Shown: piece by piece, positions 27,634 to 35,461 of the stretch | Layout: the number at the start of each line of letters is the position of its first letter | Position numbering within the stretch: the stretch's first letter is position 1 | Assembly (NCBI RefSeq): GCF_012273515.2 | Contig: NZ_CP050975.2 | Coordinates: 4,774,001 to 4,838,000 of the forward strand | Direction of reading: 5' to 3' | From: Streptomyces sp. RPA4-2 | GTDB lineage: Bacteria > Actinomycetota > Actinomycetes > Streptomycetales > Streptomycetaceae | Length of the DNA stretch: 64,000 bases | The notes under the pieces: model-generated | Databases searched by the model: none | The model's input: only the letters and a program-made list of their open reading frames with translations | What the model was told of the DNA's origin: nothing | Program-made: the position numbers and the translations under genes

Positions 27634-27939
27634 ATGAGCGAAGAGAACCCGTGCAGTTGGCTCGACCGGCTTCCCGATCCGGTCGCCCTGCGCGCCATGA
27701 CCCCCGACGAGCGGGCCGGTGCCATCGGCCACTGCCTCCGGCTCGAACTGCACGACCTGCTCGCGGTCCCGCCGGGCCACCGGCTCTCGCCCGCCCTGTC
27801 GCTGCGCGGCCAGGGTCTCGACCCGCTCGACGCCCTGCACCTGGGGCGCCGGATCCGGCGCGCCCTCGACGCCGAGGTGCCCGCCGAGGTGCTGCGGGAG
27901 AGCACCGTCGGTGAGCTGACCGCGCTGCTCGCCCGCTGA
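27634..27939 (+). CDS. ACP-like protein lacking the phosphopantetheine serine
   Basis: 101 residues. The fold looks like a carrier domain (LRLELHDLL ... LRGQGLDPLDALHLGRRI ... ESTVGELTALLAR). The consensus GLDSL reads GLDPL: the codon is CCG where one base change would restore TCG serine. It therefore cannot be pantetheinylated. Possible roles are a scaffold, a dead carrier or a decaying gene; intact frame and a fair ribosome site (GAAAGG) argue that it is expressed. Followed after 58 bases by the carboxylase beta gene. Confidence 0.8.
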   Translation: MSEENPCSWLDRLPDPVALRAMTPDERAGAIGHCLRLELHDLLAVPPGHRLSPALSLRGQGLDPLDALHLGRRIRRALDAEVPAEVLRESTVGELTALLAR

Positions 27940-27997
27940 TCCGCCCGTATCCAGTCCTTCTCAGACCTCTCGACACATGTGAAGGGGAGATCCCCAG

Positions 27998-29566
27998 ATG
28001 GAGCCCGCAATACCCATGGAATTCGACGGCCGACTGATGGAGCTGGCCGAACGCAAGGACACCGCCCGTGCCGGACAGGACCCGAAGGCCACCGAACGCC
28101 AGCACGCCAAGGGCAAGCTGACCGCGCACGAGCGCATCGAACTGCTGCTGGACAAGGGCAGCTTCCAGGAGGTCGAACCGCTGCGCCGGCACCGGGCCAC
28201 CGGCTTCGGCCTGGAGGCCAAGAAGCCCTACGGCGACGGTGTGATCACCGGCTGGGGCACGGTCGAGGGCCGTACCGTCTTCGTCTACGCGCACGACTTC
28301 CGCGTCTTCGGCGGTGCGCTCGGCGAGGCCCACGCCTGCAAGATCCACAAAATCATGGACATGGCCATCGCCGCCGGTGCGCCCCTGGTGTCGCTCAACG
28401 ACGGCGCGGGCGCCCGGATCCAGGAGGGTGTCTCCGCGCTGGCCGGCTACGGCGGCATCTTCCGGCGCAACACCCGGGCGAGCGGGGTGATCCCGCAGAT
28501 CAGCGTCATGCTGGGCCCGTGCGCGGGCGGCGCGGCCTACTCGCCCGCCCTGACCGACTTCGTCTTCGCCGTCCGGGACATCTCGCAGATGTTCATCACC
28601 GGACCGGACGTGGTCCGCGCGGTCACCGGGGAGGAGATCAGCCAGAACGGGCTCGGCGGCGCCGACGTCCACGGCGAGGTCTCCGGGGTGGCGCACTTCG
28701 TGCACGACGACGAGGAGAGCTGCCTCGCCGAGGTGCGCTATCTGCTGTCCCTGCTGCCGTCCAACAACCGTGAGCTGCCGCCCCGTCACGTCAGCGGCGA
28801 CCCGGGCGACCGGTCGGGGGACGCGCTGCTCGACCTGGTGCCGGACGACGGGAACCGTTCGTACGACATGCGGGCGGTCGTCGAGGAACTCGTCGACGAC
28901 GGCGACTTCGTGGAGGTGCACGCGGGCTGGGCGCCGAACATCGTCTGCGCGCTGGCCCGTGTCGACGGCCACACCGTGGGGATCGTCGCCAACCAGCCGG
29001 CGGCCATGGCGGGGGTGCTGGACATCAAGGCGAGCGAGAAGGCCGCACGGTTCGTCCAGTTCTGCGACTCCTTCAACATCCCGCTGGTCACACTGGTCGA
29101 CGTGCCCGGGTTCCTGCCGGGCGTGGACCAGGAGCACGAAGGCATCATCCGGCGCGGCGCGAAGCTCCTGTACGCGTACTGCAACGCGACCGTGCCGCGG
29201 GTCTCCGTGGTGCTGCGCAAGGCGTACGGCGGCGCGTACATCGTGATGGACTCCCGGTCCATCGGCGCCGACATCGCGCTGGCCTGGCCGACGAACGAGA
29301 TCGCGGTGATGGGTGCGGAGGGCGCCGCCAACGTCGTCTTCCGCAGGGAGATCGCGGCCGCGGACGACTCCGACGCGATGCGTAGAGAGAAAATCGACCA
29401 ATACAAGAGGGAGTTGGTCCACCCTTACTACGCCGCCGAGCGTGGGCTGGTCGATGACGTCATCGATCCGCGCGAGACCCGGGCGGTCCTGGCCCGTTCG
29501 CTGTCGATGCTCGTCGCCAAGCACGCCGAACTGCCCCGCCGTAAGCACGGCAACCCGCCCCAGTGA
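27998..29566 (+). CDS. Acyl-CoA carboxylase beta subunit (carboxyltransferase, JadN-like)
   Basis: 522 residues. Crotonase-fold carboxyltransferase with N-domain (TAHERIELLLDKGSF) and C-domain. Oxyanion-hole glycines occur in PCAGGAAYSPALTD and RKAYGGAYIVMDS. It moves the carboxyl from biotin on the alpha subunit (15578) to acetyl-CoA. Start ATG 27998 shown by MEPAIPMEFDGR. Some angucycline literature calls this gene a decarboxylase; the sequence is that of an AccB/PccB carboxylase. Followed by the epsilon subunit gene. Confidence 0.94.
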   Translation: MEPAIPMEFDGRLMELAERKDTARAGQDPKATERQHAKGKLTAHERIELLLDKGSFQEVEPLRRHRATGFGLEAKKPYGDGVITGWGTVEGRTVFVYAHDFRVFGGALGEAHACKIHKIMDMAIAAGAPLVSLNDGAGARIQEGVSALAGYGGIFRRNTRASGVIPQISVMLGPCAGGAAYSPALTDFVFAVRDISQMFITGPDVVRAVTGEEISQNGLGGADVHGEVSGVAHFVHDDEESCLAEVRYLLSLLPSNNRELPPRHVSGDPGDRSGDALLDLVPDDGNRSYDMRAVVEELVDDGDFVEVHAGWAPNIVCALARVDGHTVGIVANQPAAMAGVLDIKASEKAARFVQFCDSFNIPLVTLVDVPGFLPGVDQEHEGIIRRGAKLLYAYCNATVPRVSVVLRKAYGGAYIVMDSRSIGADIALAWPTNEIAVMGAEGAANVVFRREIAAADDSDAMRREKIDQYKRELVHPYYAAERGLVDDVIDPRETRAVLARSLSMLVAKHAELPRRKHGNPPQ

Positions 29567-29597
29567 GCGGCCCCGAAGAGTGAGTGAGGGAGGATCC

Positions 29598-29834
29598 ATG
29601 ACCGCACAGCACCCTGACACCGACCCCGTGGCCGGTCCGCTTTTCCGGATCGAGCGTGGTTGCCCCTCGCCGGAGGAACTGGCCGCGCTGACCGCCGTGC
29701 TCATGGCGGTGACCGCCGGCCCCGGCGTCGTACCGGACGATCTCGCCCGCAGGCACCAGGTCGTCGCCCTGTGGCGGCGGCCCGAGCGGATCACCGGCTT
29801 CGACGGTCCGCGCACCTGGCGAGCGGCGGCCTGA
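29598..29834 (+). CDS. Acyl-CoA carboxylase epsilon-subunit-like protein
   Basis: 78 residues. The N-terminal FRIERGCPSPEELAALTAVL motif is the conserved part of actinobacterial AccE/PccE subunits, and the C-terminal WRRPER...W is typical. Epsilon subunits stimulate and stabilise the alpha-beta complex. ATG 29598 follows GGGAGGATCC. Placement 31 bases after the beta subunit supports the call. Confidence 0.85.
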   Translation: MTAQHPDTDPVAGPLFRIERGCPSPEELAALTAVLMAVTAGPGVVPDDLARRHQVVALWRRPERITGFDGPRTWRAAA

Positions 29835-29860
29835 GCGGATCGCACGGGGGTGGAGCAGGA

Positions 29861-29900
29861 CGAAGGGCCGGAGAGTTCCCAGGAACTCTCCGGCCCTTCG
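29861..29900. terminator. Bidirectional terminator between convergent operons
   Basis: A 19-base perfect stem (CGAAGGGCCGGAGAGTTCC and its complement) with a two-base centre. It separates the plus-strand carboxylase operon from the minus-strand PPTase gene. Confidence 0.9.
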
Positions 29901-29983
29901 ACTGTGGGCTGTGCGGGGCCGGGGCGATCCGCGGCCCGGTCGTGGCCGGTCGCACGGAGGCCCGTGCCCCGCGGGGCACGCTC

Positions 29984-30778
29984 TCAGCGCTCGAGGTCCC
30001 CGTGCTCGGCGGGGTCCCGGAGCATGGAACGCAGCCCCGGTTCCATCCGCACCAGGCGTGCGACCGCGTCCGGGGCGTACAGATACGCGGTGGGCACCGC
30101 GCGGACCGCGACGGGCCGGTCCCCCGCACCGGCCAGGGCCACCGCGGCGATATGGGTGGAGCAGAGCGGAAGGTTGCCCACCACCCAGCCCGTCGGCCGC
30201 TCGGCGAGTCCGGCCTCGCCGAGGTAGTCGAGGTCGGCGCCCCGCGTCAGCCCGGTGCCCAGACCCTTCAGATACGCCTCCTTCCGCGTCCACAGCCGGC
30301 CGAAGGCCATGGTCCGCTCGTGTTCGGGCAGTTTCCCGAGCTCCTCCCGCTCGGACGGGTGCAGCGCCGGCAGACACACCTCGACGGTCTCGGCCGACGG
30401 CAGTCGCTGTACGTCGGCGCCCACCCGTGCCTCGGCCACCACCACGATCGCCAGACCATGGCTGTGCGAGAGCGAGAACTGCGGGGCGCCGCCCGGCACT
30501 CCGAGCACAGCCGGCCGGCCGTGCCGTTCGCCGTTGCCCTTGTGCCGCTCGCCGGCGAGGTGGAGCCGGCTCGGTTCGATACCGGTGTATCCGGCCAGGA
30601 CCCGGCGCAGTCCCACATGCGCCGCGGCGTACATCTGGCGGTCGTCGGGCCGGCGGTAGGAGTCGGCCCTTCCGCGCTCGTGCGTGTCCAGTTCGTCGTA
30701 GGGGACATCACGCGGCGAGTCGGGCGGTGGCAGCAGCCACACGTCCAACTCCCCCCGCGCCACGGCGAGCCGGCGCAC
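29984..30778 (-). CDS. 4'-phosphopantetheinyl transferase (Sfp-type)
   Basis: About 264 residues. The Sfp signatures are present: FSLSHSHGL, VGADVQ (metal-binding Asp) and WTRKEAYLKGLGTGL. It converts apo-ACP (20486) to the holo form. The start is uncertain: GTG 30778 is chosen, but TTG 30790 (overlapping the upstream aromatase stop as TTGA) and GTG 30763 are possible. It is translated with, and downstream of, aromatase 2. JadM is the jadomycin-cluster equivalent. Confidence 0.9.
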   Translation of the reverse strand: MRRLAVARGELDVWLLPPPDSPRDVPYDELDTHERGRADSYRRPDDRQMYAAAHVGLRRVLAGYTGIEPSRLHLAGERHKGNGERHGRPAVLGVPGGAPQFSLSHSHGLAIVVVAEARVGADVQRLPSAETVEVCLPALHPSEREELGKLPEHERTMAFGRLWTRKEAYLKGLGTGLTRGADLDYLGEAGLAERPTGWVVGNLPLCSTHIAAVALAGAGDRPVAVRAVPTAYLYAPDAVARLVRMEPGLRSMLRDPAEHGDLER

Positions 30779-30786
30779 CGCCGGGA

Positions 30787-31776
30787 TCAACGGCGGCCTT
30801 CCGCGTAGGCCTTGGCGTGGGTGAGGGTGGCGCGGCTGTTGGTGGAGAGGGCGGTGTGGACGTACTGGCGGGCGTCGGTGAGGGTGGCTTGGGGGCCGAG
30901 GACGGTGTGGACGGTGGCGGTGTTGAGGGTGACGGTGTGCTGGGAGGTGGCGGCGACGCCTTCGTCGGTGTCGGTGAAGGTCCAGTGGCCGGTGTGCAGG
31001 GTCATCAGTGCGGGGAGGGTGACCTGTTTGTACGCGATGTGCTGGTGCGGGAAGGTGACCCGGTAGGACTTGGTGGTGTGGACGGAGCCGTCCTTGGCGC
31101 GGGTGTCCATCTCCAGGGTCTGCAGGCCGGGGGTGGTCTCCTCCAGGCGGACGGTCGCGACGTGGGGCAGCCGCTCGGACCACAGATGGGCCTCGTTGAT
31201 GAAGGCGTACACGTCCTTCACCGACCCGTCGACCAGGACGGTGTCCTCGAAGGAGAACGTCAGCCCGGCCTCGGCGACGTCACGCTCGGCGTTCTCCTTC
31301 AGCGCCGCGAGCTGTGCGTGGGCCCCGCGGTCGACCTCGGCACCGATCCTGTCCAGTGCCTCGGGGGTGTCGCCCTCGGCCCGGAACTCGTGCAGCAGCC
31401 GCACCCGGGAGGCGTTCTCCCCCAGCGGCTCGACGAGCCAGGCGCCACCGATCCCGGCGACGTGTGCCTCGGTGACCAGATGCTGGAAGTTGACCCGCAG
31501 TGCGGCGGGTTCGACGATCCGGCGCAGCGGGCGGCTGTACGGCCCGCCCTCCGCGGACGGCCCGCCTTCTGTCGACGGCCCGCCCTCCGTGGACGGCGCG
31601 GTTTCCCATATCCGCAGCCGCTCCTCGCCCTCGGGGGCCTCCTCGTGCGCGACGTGGATGACCGAGGGGAAGATCCGGGGCCAGTTCCCCACCTCGGCGA
31701 TCAATCGGTGGACCGTGTCCGCCGGGGCCGCGACGTTGATCTCGTGCGCGACTTGGCGCATGCCCGGGTGCTCCAT
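30787..31776 (-). CDS. Didomain aromatase/cyclase 2
   Basis: 329 residues, two START-like domains. The first domain (NWPRIFPSVIHV) is only distantly related to aromatase 1 and carries a tandem insertion (PSTEGG, PSTEGG, PSAEGG, PYS) at about residues 60-80. The second domain is virtually identical to that of aromatase 1, through the inverted repeat. ATG 31776 has GAGGAG nine bases upstream. It could be a second ring aromatase or a duplicate evolving a new role. Confidence 0.9.
   Translation of the reverse strand: MEHPGMRQVAHEINVAAPADTVHRLIAEVGNWPRIFPSVIHVAHEEAPEGEERLRIWETAPSTEGGPSTEGGPSAEGGPYSRPLRRIVEPAALRVNFQHLVTEAHVAGIGGAWLVEPLGENASRVRLLHEFRAEGDTPEALDRIGAEVDRGAHAQLAALKENAERDVAEAGLTFSFEDTVLVDGSVKDVYAFINEAHLWSERLPHVATVRLEETTPGLQTLEMDTRAKDGSVHTTKSYRVTFPHQHIAYKQVTLPALMTLHTGHWTFTDTDEGVAATSQHTVTLNTATVHTVLGPQATLTDARQYVHTALSTNSRATLTHAKAYAEGRR
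30800..31262 (-). repeat. Long inverted repeat, copy 2 (3' half of aromatase/cyclase 2)
   Basis: Reverse complement of 22238-22700 with two observed mismatches. The copies lie about 8.1 kb apart in opposite orientation. Confidence 0.93.
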
Positions 31777-31851
31777 GCGTGCTGTCTCCTCGTCCTGGTG
31801 TGGTGCGCGCGGACGGGACGGGGCGGGCCGGGAACGGTGCCGGACGGAAAA

Positions 31852-31885
31852 GCCGCTGCCGGGTGGGGGAATTCCCGGCAGCGGC
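31852..31885. terminator. Hairpin terminator downstream of the JadG-like gene
   Basis: A 12-base stem GCCGCTGCCGGG / CCCGGCAGCGGC with a ten-base loop in the 300-base spacer between the JadG-like and aromatase 2 genes, both minus strand. It suggests separate transcription units. Confidence 0.7.
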
Positions 31886-31975
31886 CGGCCAGTGGGGGTG
31901 GGAACGCGCCCATGTGTCCGCGTCCGTGCGCGATCTTGGTGGACGTCCTTCTGCCGTACGGCGCGGAAGGGCGTT

Positions 31976-31989
31976 GTTTCACGTGAAAC
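31976..31989. other. parS: parS centromere site (ParB-binding)
   Basis: GTTTCACGTGAAAC is the exact 14-base perfectly palindromic parS core used by chromosomal ParB. It lies in an intergenic spacer and is preceded by T as in the streptomycete 16-mer; the last base of that 16-mer is C instead of A. Confidence 0.92.
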
Positions 31990-32076
31990 CGGCGGTTGGT
32001 TCCTGCCGCGCGGTGACGCGCTGTCAGAACCAGGCGACGGGCCGGTCGCCGCCCGACCGGCCCACCGCCGGGTGGC

Positions 32077-32772
32077 TCACTCGGCCGCGGAGCGGGTGTG
32101 CACGACCTGGTAGGTGTTCTCGTCCTGCCAGGTCTGGAGGGCGGCGACGCGGGCGTCGACCTTCTGACGCTCCGGGGAGCGCTCCCCCTGCGGCACGGAA
32201 CGGAAGGCGTCGTACGCCTCCTTGCTGTCCCACTGGGAGTAGACGACGACGAACTTGCCGTCGAGGCCGCGGGCACGCAGGCCGCGCAGAACCGTGTGGG
32301 TGCGGTAGCCGGGGACGTCGACCAGCCATGTCTGGGACTCGCCCAGAGCGTCGATCAGGTCCTCCTGGTCGGCAGGCAGCACACCGAACAGCTCGATGGA
32401 CGTGTAGTCGTCGCGGTCCGGGGAGATCTCCGTGACGCCGCCCAGTTCCGGCTTCTGCTGGGTGAAGGCGATCTCGTTCTGAAGCAGACGGATCGACGTG
32501 GTGATCTCGCCGAAGAGCGGCAGGGTGCGGTGCTTGAACTCCTCGCCCGCGTAACGGCTCTCCAGGTCCTCGGTGCTGCGCCACTGGATGAAGTTGGCCG
32601 TTCCCGGCTTGTCCTGTCCGGCGTGCACCGTGCTGGACATCCAGCCCTCATAGGCCGCCGTGTCGACGATCTGGCGCATCGCGGCGAGCAGCTTGACCTG
32701 CTTCTCGGCGGCGTCGGTCGAGAACAGGTTGAGAACGGTCAGGTGCTGACCATCGGCTGCGATCTTCGGCAT
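32077..32772 (-). CDS. Antibiotic-biosynthesis monooxygenase, two ABM domains (JadG/GilOII/AlpJ-like)
   Basis: 231 residues from ATG 32772. Two ferredoxin-like ABM repeats: the first around NLFSTDAAEKQVKLLAAMRQIVDTAAY with FIQWRSTEDLESRY, the second around GVLPADQEDLIDAL with VYSQWDSKEAYDAF. JadG, GilOII and AlpJ of this architecture cleave the B-ring C5-C6 bond of an angucyclinone using reduced flavin. The flavin reductase at 34882 is a plausible partner. Transcribed divergently from the NTF2-like gene. Confidence 0.87.
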   Translation of the reverse strand: MPKIAADGQHLTVLNLFSTDAAEKQVKLLAAMRQIVDTAAYEGWMSSTVHAGQDKPGTANFIQWRSTEDLESRYAGEEFKHRTLPLFGEITTSIRLLQNEIAFTQQKPELGGVTEISPDRDDYTSIELFGVLPADQEDLIDALGESQTWLVDVPGYRTHTVLRGLRARGLDGKFVVVYSQWDSKEAYDAFRSVPQGERSPERQKVDARVAALQTWQDENTYQVVHTRSAAE

Positions 32773-32985
32773 TCTCTCGTCTCTTCCGTTCGAGGAAAGG
32801 TGAGTTGCGAATGGAGGTACGAATGCAGCATGGCAAGCGGATCTGCCCATGTGAAAGGCTCCGCGGTTCAGGAATGACGGCTCATTTGTCAATTGTTCGA
32901 GGGGGGTGTCAGATCTTTCCCCACTTCGTCAGAGCTGTGAAAAACGGCCTTGGTCGCCGATTGGCGCGGGCGCCATGCTCGGGTA
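32773..32985. promoter_or_regulatory. Divergent promoter region between JadG-like and NTF2-like genes
   Basis: 213 bases. Contains GTCAGA at 32908 and 32928 (20 bases apart) and CGTCAGAGCTGTG, which resembles TGTCAGAGCTCTG at 38130 upstream of hydroxylase 3. A common activator is possible. Confidence 0.4.
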
Positions 32986-33432
32986 ATGCAGCCAGGCCCG
33001 GAAGAATCAGAGATATCCACTCTCCTGGACCGGTACCTCATCGGTCTCGACGACGACGAACTCGACGACGCGTGGGCGCGGGGGCTCTTCACGAAGGACG
33101 CCCTGGTCGAGTTCCCCATGAGCCGGCACGAGGGTCTCGAAGGACTCGCCGGCTATCACCGTGACGCGCTGACGGCCTTCGCCGCCACCCAGCACCTGGG
33201 CTCACCCGCGGACGTCGCCCTCGACGGCGACGGCGAGCGGGCCACGCTGCGCGCCAACCTCGTCTCGACGCATGTCCACCACCCCGGTGCGGCGGACGAG
33301 CCCCTGTTCCAGGTCGGCACCCTCGCCACCGGTGAGGCCCGCCGCGCCGCCGAGGGCTGGCGGCTCTCGTCCCTGACCTTCCGCGTGCTGTGGAGCCGCG
33401 GGACCCCGCCCCGATCCCAGGAGCCCCGATGA
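32986..33432 (+). CDS. NTF2/SnoaL-like protein (JadX-like)
   Basis: 148 residues from ATG 32986; an upstream in-frame GTG at 32950 is possible. Alpha+beta-barrel family: LLDRYLIGLDDDELDDAWARGLFTKDALVEFP ... HLGSPADVALDGD ... GWRLSSLTFRVLW. JadX in the jadomycin cluster belongs to this type and affects product handling, but no reaction is proven from sequence. The stop overlaps the antiporter ATG (ATGA), so the two are co-translated. Confidence 0.85.
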   Translation: MQPGPEESEISTLLDRYLIGLDDDELDDAWARGLFTKDALVEFPMSRHEGLEGLAGYHRDALTAFAATQHLGSPADVALDGDGERATLRANLVSTHVHHPGAADEPLFQVGTLATGEARRAAEGWRLSSLTFRVLWSRGTPPRSQEPR

Positions 33433-34799
33433 CGACTCTGGCGGCGGCCAGCGCCCAGGACATGAAGCTCGCGATCATGCTCGCCGACATCGGGGTGGTG
33501 CTCGTGGCGGGTGCCGCGCTCGGCAGGCTGGCGCAGAAGCTGCGCCAGCCGGTGGTGGTCGGTGAGATCACCGCGGGCATCCTGCTCGGCCCCAGCGTCC
33601 TCGGTCTGCTGCCGGGGAACCTGACCGAGCGTCTCTTCCCCGTCGACGTGAGGCCGTTGCTGTCCGCGGTCTCCCAGGTCGGCCTGATCCTGTTCATGTT
33701 CGTGGTCGGCTGGGAGTTCGAGAAGCGGCTGATCCGGCCGCACGCCCGGCTCGCCGCGGGCGTCTCGCTGTCGTCGATCGCGATGGCGTTCGGCCTGGGG
33801 GTGGCGCTCGCCCCGTTCCTGTACGACGAGCACGCCACCGTGGCCGGACACCACATCTCCTTCGTCGCGTTCGCCACCTTCATCGGCACCGCGATGTCGG
33901 TGACGGCCTTCCCGGTGCTGGCGCGCATCCTCACCGAGAACAAGCTCCTGGACACCCGGGCCGGTTCCCTCTCGCTGGCCAGCGCCGCCATCGACGACCT
34001 GCTCGCCTGGTGCCTGCTGGCGTATGTCTCCGCCCTGGTCACGGCGGACGGCAACTACGCCGACCTCGCCCGCATCGGTCTGTTCAGCGCCGCCTACGTC
34101 GCGGGGATGCTGCTGGTGGTACGGCCGCTGGTGGCCCGTCTCGTCTGGCGCTGGGCGGCCACCGAGCGCTGGTCCGCGTTGCTCGCGGTGCTCTGCGCGG
34201 GCGCCCTGGCCTCGGCCTGGCTGACCACCTGGATCGGCATCCACGCGATCTTCGGGGCGTTCCTGTTCGGGTTCGTGATGCCCCGTGAGCCCGCGATGGT
34301 CCTGGCCGAGCATCTGCGCAAGCCCATGGACCACGTCAGCGTCGTGCTGCTCCCGGTCTTCTTCATCGTCACCGGACTCGGCGTGGACCTCGGCGCGCTC
34401 ACCTCCGGCGACCTCGTCGCGCTCGTCGCGATCATCGTGGTGGCCTGCGCCGGCAAGCTGGTCGGCGCGATCCTTCCGGCGCGGCTGGCCGGGTTCTCCT
34501 GGCGGGAGGCGAAGGACCTGGGGCTGCTGATGAACACCCGGGGTCTGACCGAACTCATCATCCTCAACGCCGCGGTGAGCCTGGGCGTGCTCGATGGCCG
34601 CATGTTCACCATGCTCGTGATCATGGCTCTCGTCACGACGGCGATGGCGGGACCGCTGCTGTCCCGGCGCCGTCCGGTGGCGGCCGACGTGTCCGAGGCA
34701 CCGGACGCGTCGAAGGTGCCCGGTGCGTCCAGGGCGTCCGGGGAGCCGGCCCCGTACGGCCCGGAGGCCGCCGGGGACTTCATCCGCCCACGCGGCTGA
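33429..34799 (+). CDS. Cation:proton antiporter (CPA2/KefB-like), putative exporter
   Basis: 456 residues with about twelve hydrophobic segments and the paired aspartates of the family in AAIDDLLAW. The N-terminal signature QPVVVGEITAGILLGPSVLG is typical. The cytosolic tail is short and polar, with no TrkA-N domain. In polyketide clusters such antiporters are associated with self-resistance or export; the transported species is not evident. Translationally coupled to the NTF2-like gene. Confidence 0.88.
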   Translation: MTTLAAASAQDMKLAIMLADIGVVLVAGAALGRLAQKLRQPVVVGEITAGILLGPSVLGLLPGNLTERLFPVDVRPLLSAVSQVGLILFMFVVGWEFEKRLIRPHARLAAGVSLSSIAMAFGLGVALAPFLYDEHATVAGHHISFVAFATFIGTAMSVTAFPVLARILTENKLLDTRAGSLSLASAAIDDLLAWCLLAYVSALVTADGNYADLARIGLFSAAYVAGMLLVVRPLVARLVWRWAATERWSALLAVLCAGALASAWLTTWIGIHAIFGAFLFGFVMPREPAMVLAEHLRKPMDHVSVVLLPVFFIVTGLGVDLGALTSGDLVALVAIIVVACAGKLVGAILPARLAGFSWREAKDLGLLMNTRGLTELIILNAAVSLGVLDGRMFTMLVIMALVTTAMAGPLLSRRRPVAADVSEAPDASKVPGASRASGEPAPYGPEAAGDFIRPRG

Positions 34800-34834
34800 A
34801 TCCCGCGCCCCCGGTCCGAAGCGTGCGCGTACCT

Positions 34835-34860
34835 CCGTAACCCGTAACCCGTAACCCGTA
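34835..34860. repeat. 7-bp tandem repeat ahead of the flavin reductase gene
   Basis: CCGTAAC in 3.7 copies, ending 21 bases before the GTG start at 34882. Confidence 0.85.
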
Positions 34861-34881
34861 TCCGAGAACGAGAGGGCTGTC

Positions 34882-35418
34882 GTGATACCCGTTTCGCAAG
34901 CCATCCCCGAGCAGCTCGGTCCGGTCGACGGCCGTGCGCTGCGCACCGTGTGCGGGCACTTCGCCACCGGTGTCACGGTGATCACCTCGGGCAGCGGCGA
35001 GAACGCCGCGGGCGCCACGGTGAACTCCTTCACCTCGGTCTCCCTGGAACCGGCGCTGGTGCTCATCTGCCTGCACCACAACTCCCGGCTGCTGCCGGTG
35101 GTCCAGGAGTCCGGCGGCTTCGTCGTGAACTTCCTGACGCAGCGGCAGGAACCGGTGGCCTGGGCGTTCGCCGGCCGGCGGACCGCCCGGATCGAGGAGG
35201 TGCCGCACCACGGGTCGGTCCACGATCTGCCGGTGCTCAGCGAGGCGCTGGCACACCTGGAGTGCCGGCTGGCCGCCGAGTACGACGGCGGCGACCACAC
35301 CATCCTGCTGGGCGAGGTCGTCTCTCTGGGCGCGCCCGCCGGTGAGGAGGACCCGCTGATCTTCTTCCAGGGCGCCATGCGGGAGCTCGGCGACGACCGG
35401 GTCCTGCCGGGCCGGTGA
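34882..35418 (+). CDS. NAD(P)H:flavin reductase (JadY-like)
   Basis: 178 residues from GTG 34882 (GAGAGGG upstream). Flavin-reductase domain with FATGVTVITSG, GATVNSFTSVSLEPALVLICL and NSR, and the C-terminal HTILLGEV. It should supply reduced FMN/FAD to the halogenase (39807) and the JadG-like oxygenase, both of which need a separate reductase. Converges on the HxlR gene with a 43-base spacer. Confidence 0.9.
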   Translation: MIPVSQAIPEQLGPVDGRALRTVCGHFATGVTVITSGSGENAAGATVNSFTSVSLEPALVLICLHHNSRLLPVVQESGGFVVNFLTQRQEPVAWAFAGRRTARIEEVPHHGSVHDLPVLSEALAHLECRLAAEYDGGDHTILLGEVVSLGAPAGEEDPLIFFQGAMRELGDDRVLPGR

Positions 35419-35461
35419 CCCGGTGACGAACGCGGGCGGTGCCACGGCGGGCGGACCGGGC

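Noticed and set aside
30779..31183. Longer in-frame N-terminal extension of the PPTase
   Set aside because: It reads the aromatase 2 gene out of phase; the family homology begins after 30778.
31976..31989. parS-like sequence considered as a simple regulatory palindrome
   Set aside because: The 14-base sequence equals the parS core exactly; a chance regulator site of identical sequence is less likely, though ParB binding is untested.
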